From a virus, in IMG/VR virus record IMGVR_UViG_3300043411_001248, positions 1 to 25,729 of that record: a DNA stretch of 25,729 nucleotides; one strand, given 5' to 3'. The notes beneath the pieces were generated by a model. It was not told where the DNA came from. It did not search any database and saw nothing but the letters and a program-made list of their open reading frames with translations. The first letter of the stretch is position 1; each line of letters begins with the position of its first letter. Below, one piece after another: positions 21,493-25,729 of this stretch. Made by a program: the position numbers and the translations under genes.

Positions 21493-22554
21493 ATGATCGA
21501 AAGATTTGGGTCCTTTTTATTAGAAAATTCTAATAAACAGCTTCTCTATTATGCCTTTGATTGGGATGATAACATTCTAAATATGCCGACTTTTATCCAT
21601 ATGGATAAGTTGGTTAATAACCAATGGATACCAACCGATATTAGCACATCTGAGTTTGCTCAAGTAAGGGAAGACAAAGAAAATTGGAGAGTTAGGAACG
21701 GTGACCCAGAAGAAGGATTTTGTGAATTTAGAGATGGTGGACCTAGGGGATCAAACGCATTTCGTGAAGATGTAGAGAAGGCAATTTCTTTAAATAGATA
21801 TGGACCGGCTTGGGTGGATTTCATGGAATGTATTACAAATGGGTCTGTTTTTGCGATAATAACAGCAAGGGGACATGAGCCACAAACAATAAGATCTGCT
21901 GTTGAGTGGATAATCGACAATGTATTAACCGATGATCAAGTATATGAAATGTATAATAATTTAAAAAAGTTTGATTATTTGTTTGGATCCGAAATTGAAT
22001 CAGAAAGAATACTAAAGGGTAATCCATCTCAGAATAAATTGGTTCAAACATATTTGAATAATTGTGACTTCGTTGGAGTATCTGCTCCTTCTAGAGGAAC
22101 AAATTTCTTTGGTCCAGAAAAGGCCAAAGAAGAGGCTTTGTTGGACTTCAAAAGCAAAATTAATAAATTCGCTTCTAAAATTGGATATAAAGCAATTGTT
22201 GGGTTTTCTGATGATGATGTTAAGAATGTAAAACATATTGAAGATTTGATAGATAATTTAAACCATGAAAGATTTCCTAATATTGTAAAATACATTGTAA
22301 AAGGAACAAAGGACCCAAATAACATAACGAAAAAAGTCCGAACAATATCAGAATCCAATCAATCTCAAGGACTAGAAGGATCTATAATACCATTTTCTAA
22401 ATTCGGAAGTATTGCTTCAAAATTTTTCCCATCTAATGATATGGGAGATCCTGTTGCGGTCTCTCATAATTTGCTAACAAATCACATCGAGGATAATATT
22501 AATAAACCACTTCGAAAGTCTATTCACAGAAGAAGAAATAAAAAAAAGAAATAA
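21493..22554 (+). CDS. HAD-like phosphatase with capsid-targeting-like leader, 353 aa
   Basis: HAD superfamily motifs are visible: motif I YAFDWDDNIL (D23, D25), motif II FAIITARGHEP (T124) and motif IV GFSDDDVKNVKHI (D240-D242). A candidate motif III Lys lies around 210-222. Between motifs I and II is a long cap region (about 30-110). The first 11 residues, MIERFGSFLLE, fit the capsid-targeting pattern with the predicted cut after E11, leaving the HAD core intact. The C-terminal 25 residues are strongly basic (IHRRRNKKKK). HAD enzymes of this type in phages often act on DNA or RNA 5'/3' phosphates (as T4 PseT does) or on nucleotides; the substrate is not evident. The start at 21493 is preferred over an upstream frame that runs through the acidic gene. 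Confidence 0.8.
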   Translation: MIERFGSFLLENSNKQLLYYAFDWDDNILNMPTFIHMDKLVNNQWIPTDISTSEFAQVREDKENWRVRNGDPEEGFCEFRDGGPRGSNAFREDVEKAISLNRYGPAWVDFMECITNGSVFAIITARGHEPQTIRSAVEWIIDNVLTDDQVYEMYNNLKKFDYLFGSEIESERILKGNPSQNKLVQTYLNNCDFVGVSAPSRGTNFFGPEKAKEEALLDFKSKINKFASKIGYKAIVGFSDDDVKNVKHIEDLIDNLNHERFPNIVKYIVKGTKDPNNITKKVRTISESNQSQGLEGSIIPFSKFGSIASKFFPSNDMGDPVAVSHNLLTNHIEDNINKPLRKSIHRRRNKKKK

Positions 22555-22555
22555 T

Positions 22556-23020
22556 ATGATTCCAAAAAAGCTAAATGACCAAACATGGCAGGTAAATTAT
22601 GATAACATTATTTCTAGAGGGTTTAGGATAGGCAAATTGGACTCAAATAATGAATATACTACTCGCCAATGGGTGAAAGTTAAAGATATTCCGGGATGTG
22701 GATTACTTAATAGTGTTTTTATTCAGAGGCCCGAGGATGGTACATTTCCTATGACTGGATCAGTTCAGTATGGAGTGAAGAATATTTACTTTCCTCTTGG
22801 TGATATTAGTCCTGCGAAGTGGTGGCAGTTCTTTTTTCAACCAAAAACATTTGGCCAAACAAGCTGGAAAGCTTTTTGGATAATTGTTTTGTTTTCGTGT
22901 GCAGTTGGGTCCACTATATTCTATACCTTTGAAGATAAAATATGGTCTATTTTAGGTCTTGTTCCGATCGGATCATTAATTCTTAAGACATATCATAATT
23001 TCATACGAAAAACTGTATGA
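22556..23020 (+). CDS. Membrane protein with N-terminal soluble domain, 154 aa
   Basis: Residues 1-95 form a soluble domain with several aromatic and Gly residues (WVKVKDIPGCGLLNSVFIQR, then GVKNIYFPLGDISPAKWW). Two hydrophobic segments follow, about 104-124 (WKAFWIIVLFSCAVGSTIFY) and 129-146 (IWSILGLVPIGSLILKTY), with a short basic tail. I do not recognise the family. It begins 1 nt after the HAD-like stop, and its own stop overlaps the start of the next membrane protein, so both membrane proteins belong to the same operon and may form one complex in the host inner membrane. Confidence 0.65.
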   Translation: MIPKKLNDQTWQVNYDNIISRGFRIGKLDSNNEYTTRQWVKVKDIPGCGLLNSVFIQRPEDGTFPMTGSVQYGVKNIYFPLGDISPAKWWQFFFQPKTFGQTSWKAFWIIVLFSCAVGSTIFYTFEDKIWSILGLVPIGSLILKTYHNFIRKTV

Positions 23021-23478
23021 TCTATCTATCATTCGTTTTTGTATTAGTATTTGCTGTGTGGTGTGCGTGGCAGGATGCTTATGATATCGCTTTACATAAT
23101 ACAATCAATCATAAAGAGTCGTGGATAAAAAGAGCGATAATAACAATGATATTTATTACAATCCTCTCTTTGGTTGATAAAAAAACAATCCTAGAGTCTA
23201 TAATTGTATTGATTGGGTGTGCTGCTCTTTTTAGTGTGGTTTTTAGATCTAGTTTAAACTTAATTCGAAAGCTTGACTGGAGATATATGGGCACAGGATC
23301 TTGGTATGATAGAATATTCATTACTTTATCATCTAAAAACAAGAACAAGTCCTTTATTAATGACTTACCAAAGCTCTATAATCAAGACGATCCTATATCA
23401 ATAAATATTATCCATAAATCTGGGTCCATGGCGACAATATTTGAAATTTCAGTTATTATACTATCTATAATATTTTAA
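23017..23478 (+). CDS. Multi-pass membrane protein, 153 aa
   Basis: About four hydrophobic segments are visible: residues 1-19 (MIYLSFVFVLVFAVWCAW), 39-54, 58-77 (ILESIIVLIGCAALFSVVF) and 138-153 at the very C-terminus. A soluble loop of about 55 residues (85-137) contains LDWRYMGTGSWYDR and KSFINDLPKLYNQDD. The family is not recognised. It overlaps the preceding membrane-protein gene by 4 nt, and its 3' end overlaps the primase gene by 14 nt on the other strand. Possible roles are membrane remodelling, a holin-like function or superinfection exclusion; the sequence does not choose between them. Confidence 0.65.
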   Translation: MIYLSFVFVLVFAVWCAWQDAYDIALHNTINHKESWIKRAIITMIFITILSLVDKKTILESIIVLIGCAALFSVVFRSSLNLIRKLDWRYMGTGSWYDRIFITLSSKNKNKSFINDLPKLYNQDDPISINIIHKSGSMATIFEISVIILSIIF

Positions 23479-24622
23479 CGAATTTTTTAAATTTATCATT
23501 TTTGGGAATCCATCTGATATCTAACATATCTTCGCTAAAATACTGAGGAAGATCTAGTTTTTGATAAGCATTAGGCACTATCTCATTTAATTTATTCATG
23601 TCTTTTACTTTGGATATTCTATACAGTAATTTATCAGGATCTTGATCTTTTTTCTTTTTAACAATATCTTCGAATAGTTTTTTCCACAGAAAAATTCTGC
23701 CTCCTTTACGAATTTTTTCTTCAGATTTTTTAAATCCCGCTACATCGTTGTCAAAGAAATATTGGATCTCTAGATTTTGATTTTCTATAGTTCTAAGGTC
23801 TGTGTTTGTTCCCACCACACCAATTGAATTAGGATAAAACAAGGAATCTAAATATCCTTCAAATATTGTTATAATTTTAGAAAAGTCTACATTTAGTATA
23901 TTAAAATAGTAAGATATTTTATTGTATATAATGGATTCGTTCATATCTAAATCAACATCATCTCCATTGACCCATCTATATAATGATTCCCAATTGTATA
24001 TTAAAAAAAACCTTTTCTTACCCCCTTTTAGATTTCGAACCTGAAGGCCAAGAACTCGATCCCCCCTTCTATTTAATAATACGATTATATGCTCGAAATT
24101 TCCATCATCCCCCTTTGAAAATTTAGCTTGATAAATATTTGTATGTAAATTATCGGGTATTCCTCTTCCAATGAGATACTTATGAATTCCTGATCCTTTG
24201 GAGATTGGTTTGAAATCAAAAATTGGGGTTATATTATTTGGACCATTGAATAGGCTTTCTAAATCTTTTAAACTTATCAACTTCTCTAATCCTATTTCCG
24301 ATAAACTCAGATCGAAGTCTTTATATTCAATAACCGAATTCAAATGGTTAATGATTTCCATTTTTTTACTCGGATCTAATATCTCATTAAAATCTTTAGA
24401 TAATTTATCAAAAGATGTTTTTTTATCACAATTAAAACATATATAGAAGAGCTTATTGAAATATAAGTTTCCTCTTTTCTTATATTCGTTGTTGCTGTCC
24501 CCACAATATGGACATGCTAAATTTAATCTATCTTCATAGTCAACGATCTTTCTTTTACTAGAAGAAGTGAAAGATTTATCAAGTATCCTTTGTACTATAG
24601 ATTTTATATAAGACTTATCCAC
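23465..24622 (-). CDS. DNA primase, T4 gp61-like, 385 aa
   Basis: The N-terminal zinc-binding domain shows CPYCGDSN (C37, C40) and CFNCDKKTSF (C62, C65). A primase core follows with HKYLIGRGIP and RRGDRVLGLQVRN, then a Toprim domain: ITIFEGYLDS (E255), GTNTDL, YFFDNDVAG (D291, D293) and DQDPDKL. This is the layout of T4 gp61 and related phage primases, which make RNA primers for lagging-strand synthesis together with the replicative helicase. The start is GTG at 24622 and the stop is TAG. No helicase domain is fused, so a separate gp41-type helicase should exist elsewhere in the genome. Confidence 0.85.
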   Translation of the reverse strand: MDKSYIKSIVQRILDKSFTSSSKRKIVDYEDRLNLACPYCGDSNNEYKKRGNLYFNKLFYICFNCDKKTSFDKLSKDFNEILDPSKKMEIINHLNSVIEYKDFDLSLSEIGLEKLISLKDLESLFNGPNNITPIFDFKPISKGSGIHKYLIGRGIPDNLHTNIYQAKFSKGDDGNFEHIIVLLNRRGDRVLGLQVRNLKGGKKRFFLIYNWESLYRWVNGDDVDLDMNESIIYNKISYYFNILNVDFSKIITIFEGYLDSLFYPNSIGVVGTNTDLRTIENQNLEIQYFFDNDVAGFKKSEEKIRKGGRIFLWKKLFEDIVKKKKDQDPDKLLYRISKVKDMNKLNEIVPNAYQKLDLPQYFSEDMLDIRWIPKNDKFKKFVKIL

Positions 24623-24668
24623 TAATTTATTATTACATAAATCAATTTTGTTTCAAAGCTATTCTTTT

Positions 24669-25640
24669 TTAAGATGGTGGTCTCAGGACACAACCATTTG
24701 TTTCTCTTAATCCAATGATGTTTGAACTTCCTTTGGTCCACAATTTATCGTCCGATGATAGAATTCCTGTATCAAGATTTAAAATCATAAAGGTGTCCAT
24801 AAACGGATATTCAAAGAACGTCCACTTTTTAAGTCGGACCTCTCGATCATATTTCCATTCCTTGGTCCACTTTTTGGATTTGGCATAATCATAAAATAGA
24901 TTTATATCAGAATCCCTATTTGTATATACTCTATCCATATACACGTCTCCATTAATGCATTTCCAAATTAGAGATCTTCCAGATATTTTCTCTCTCTTTG
25001 GTGAATCATAAAGAACCAAAAGGGAACAAACTTCTGGATTATGAACGTAGATTTCAAAAAAGTTTTGACAAGTAGGATATCTCATGCAAGAATTTGATAG
25101 TTGCCCATTCCTCCCACTATAACTTGATTCTAAATAAAAATATTTTATATTATCTCCATTTATCAATTCAAATCGACCATCTATATTGAACTTAAAGTCA
25201 TAATTGGATTTATACACATTAACAAATTTCTCCACAACCGAATCATCAAATTGGTTAGACATTATTTTTTTAAATGTTCTACCAACTCTTGATTCAGATC
25301 TCAGTGGAGATTTCCAAACCATTGAGTCCTCCTTTAATTTCTCGATTCTAATCCAGTCTTCAAAGTTGTCTTTGGATCCGGAGTCTTTATATATTTGATG
25401 CACTCTATTTGATTGAATAAACGACAGTGTATCATTTTTATTTGACATGTCTAAGAAAGTAAAATCAGAATCAATTGAAAATTTTGATTCTTGATCTAAT
25501 ATATGGTATAGAAAACTTCTAACATCTCTATCATCTGTGTTTTTGATAACATCAAATAAGAAATTATTTAAATTCTTTGAAAAAAAATATGGCAGTCCAA
25601 ATTTATTTGATTCTAGAATAAATTCTAAAAAATTAAACAT
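24669..25640 (-). CDS. Unknown 323-aa protein with capsid-targeting-like leader
   Basis: The leader MFNFLEFILE is exactly 10 residues with a predicted cut after E10, close to the T4 internal-protein leader, so head packaging is inferred. The C-terminal half has a distinctive layout: LSNSCMRYPTCQNFFEIYVH, then VCSLLVLYD, GRSLIWKC, VYMDRVYTNRDSD and YAKSKKWTKEW. The conserved-looking Ser-Cys-Met-Arg and the Gly-Arg-x-Leu-x-Trp and Met-Asp-Arg-x-Tyr motifs suggest an enzyme or nucleic-acid-binding fold, but I cannot name a family. The N-terminal half is helical. AATATATAGATC directly precedes the ATG, so it heads its own transcript, with the primase 46 nt downstream. Confidence 0.75.
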   Translation of the reverse strand: MFNFLEFILESNKFGLPYFFSKNLNNFLFDVIKNTDDRDVRSFLYHILDQESKFSIDSDFTFLDMSNKNDTLSFIQSNRVHQIYKDSGSKDNFEDWIRIEKLKEDSMVWKSPLRSESRVGRTFKKIMSNQFDDSVVEKFVNVYKSNYDFKFNIDGRFELINGDNIKYFYLESSYSGRNGQLSNSCMRYPTCQNFFEIYVHNPEVCSLLVLYDSPKREKISGRSLIWKCINGDVYMDRVYTNRDSDINLFYDYAKSKKWTKEWKYDREVRLKKWTFFEYPFMDTFMILNLDTGILSSDDKLWTKGSSNIIGLRETNGCVLRPPS

Positions 25641-25653
25641 GATCTATATATTA
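25641..25653 (-). promoter_or_regulatory. Candidate promoter for the 323-aa gene
   Basis: The minus strand reads TAATATATAGATC immediately before the ATG at 25640, nearly identical to the elements at 12731-12742 and 4246-4257. Confidence 0.45.
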
Positions 25654-25661
25654 ACTTCGTA

Positions 25662-25729
25662 TTAAACAAACGGCCTTCGACTATTTCGATATCTCGGATT
25701 CTTAATTTTAAGATATTGAAAAAATGGCA
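25662..25729 (-). CDS. C-terminal end of an upstream gene (partial)
   Basis: From the right edge, one minus-strand frame is open for 21 codons (ending RYRNSRRPFV) and stops at TAA 25664-25662, just upstream of the promoter-like element. It is probably the tail of a gene whose body lies outside the window. Too short to identify; another frame in the same stretch is also open, so this is tentative. Confidence 0.35.
   Translation of the reverse strand, partial: PFFQYLKIKNPRYRNSRRPFV

Noticed and set aside
21660-22358. Minus-strand ORFs inside the HAD-like gene
   Set aside because: They are antisense to a gene with intact catalytic motifs and have no start signals of their own.
1-25729. Recoding of TAG as Gln, as in some giant Bacteroidota phages
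   Set aside because: Genes have no in-frame TAG, and TAG appears as the terminal stop of the primase and of the lipoprotein gene, so the standard code fits.
1-25729. tRNA genes, CRISPR arrays or insertion sequences
   Set aside because: No cloverleaf-like segment, no spaced direct-repeat array and no transposase were seen; nearly all sequence is accounted for by phage genes.

Overview
The window looks like part of a large, strongly AT-rich, T4-like contractile-tailed phage that most likely infects a member of the Bacteroidota. The phage assignment rests on baseplate proteins (a hub with a fused lysozyme-like domain, a gp53-like wedge protein, two tube-like proteins, and a gp5-like spike), a UvsW-type helicase, a gp61-like primase and two homing endonuclease genes. 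The host inference rests on a small Hc1-type histone-like protein of the Bacteroidota kind and on start sites that lack Shine-Dalgarno sequences. In-frame TAG appears to be a stop (end of the primase and of the small lipoprotein), so the code looks standard. Coding density is very high, and most neighbouring genes overlap by 4 nt or sit within a few bases.

Layout. 1-4245 (minus): baseplate hub with N-terminal GH19-like domain (runs off the left edge), gp53-like protein, tube-like baseplate protein. 4246-4354: divergent promoter with a perfect 15-nt inverted repeat. 4317-4747 (plus): tiny upstream ORF and an unknown protein. 4731-10967 (minus): coiled-coil protein, DHH phosphoesterase, small lipoprotein, amidoligase-like protein, Hc1-like histone, basic protein, coiled-coil protein, AAA-type ATPase. 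10966-11160 (plus): doubtful small gene. 11104-12730 (minus): small basic protein and a large unknown. 12784-16263 (plus): tube-like structural protein and a gp5-like spike with a C-terminal YkuD-like (SxGC) domain. 16252-19202 (minus): unknown, then UvsW helicase cut into two genes by a zinc-finger/PD-(D/E)XK-like homing endonuclease. 19299-19634 (plus): small unknown, ended by a clear bidirectional terminator. 19645-21059 (minus): GIY-YIG endonuclease and a ClpP with an altered catalytic triad. 21138-23478 (plus): acidic protein, HAD-like phosphatase, two membrane proteins. 23465-25729 (minus): primase, a conserved unknown, and the tail end of one more gene.

The most interesting signal is shared by genes scattered across the window. 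Six otherwise unrelated proteins (DHH phosphoesterase, amidoligase-like, basic protein, 457-aa unknown, HAD-like, 323-aa unknown) begin with the same kind of 10-11 residue leader, roughly M-x-x-[FY]-x-x-F-[IL]-x-E. This closely resembles the T4 capsid-targeting sequence (MKTYQEFIAE in internal proteins), which is cut after the Glu by the prohead protease. I infer that these proteins are packaged in the head and delivered with the DNA, giving this phage a payload of enzymes.

A second recurring signal is AATATATAG or a close variant a few bases upstream of start codons that head transcription units. It is absent from starts that overlap an upstream gene. I read it as a late-promoter-like element giving very short or no leaders.
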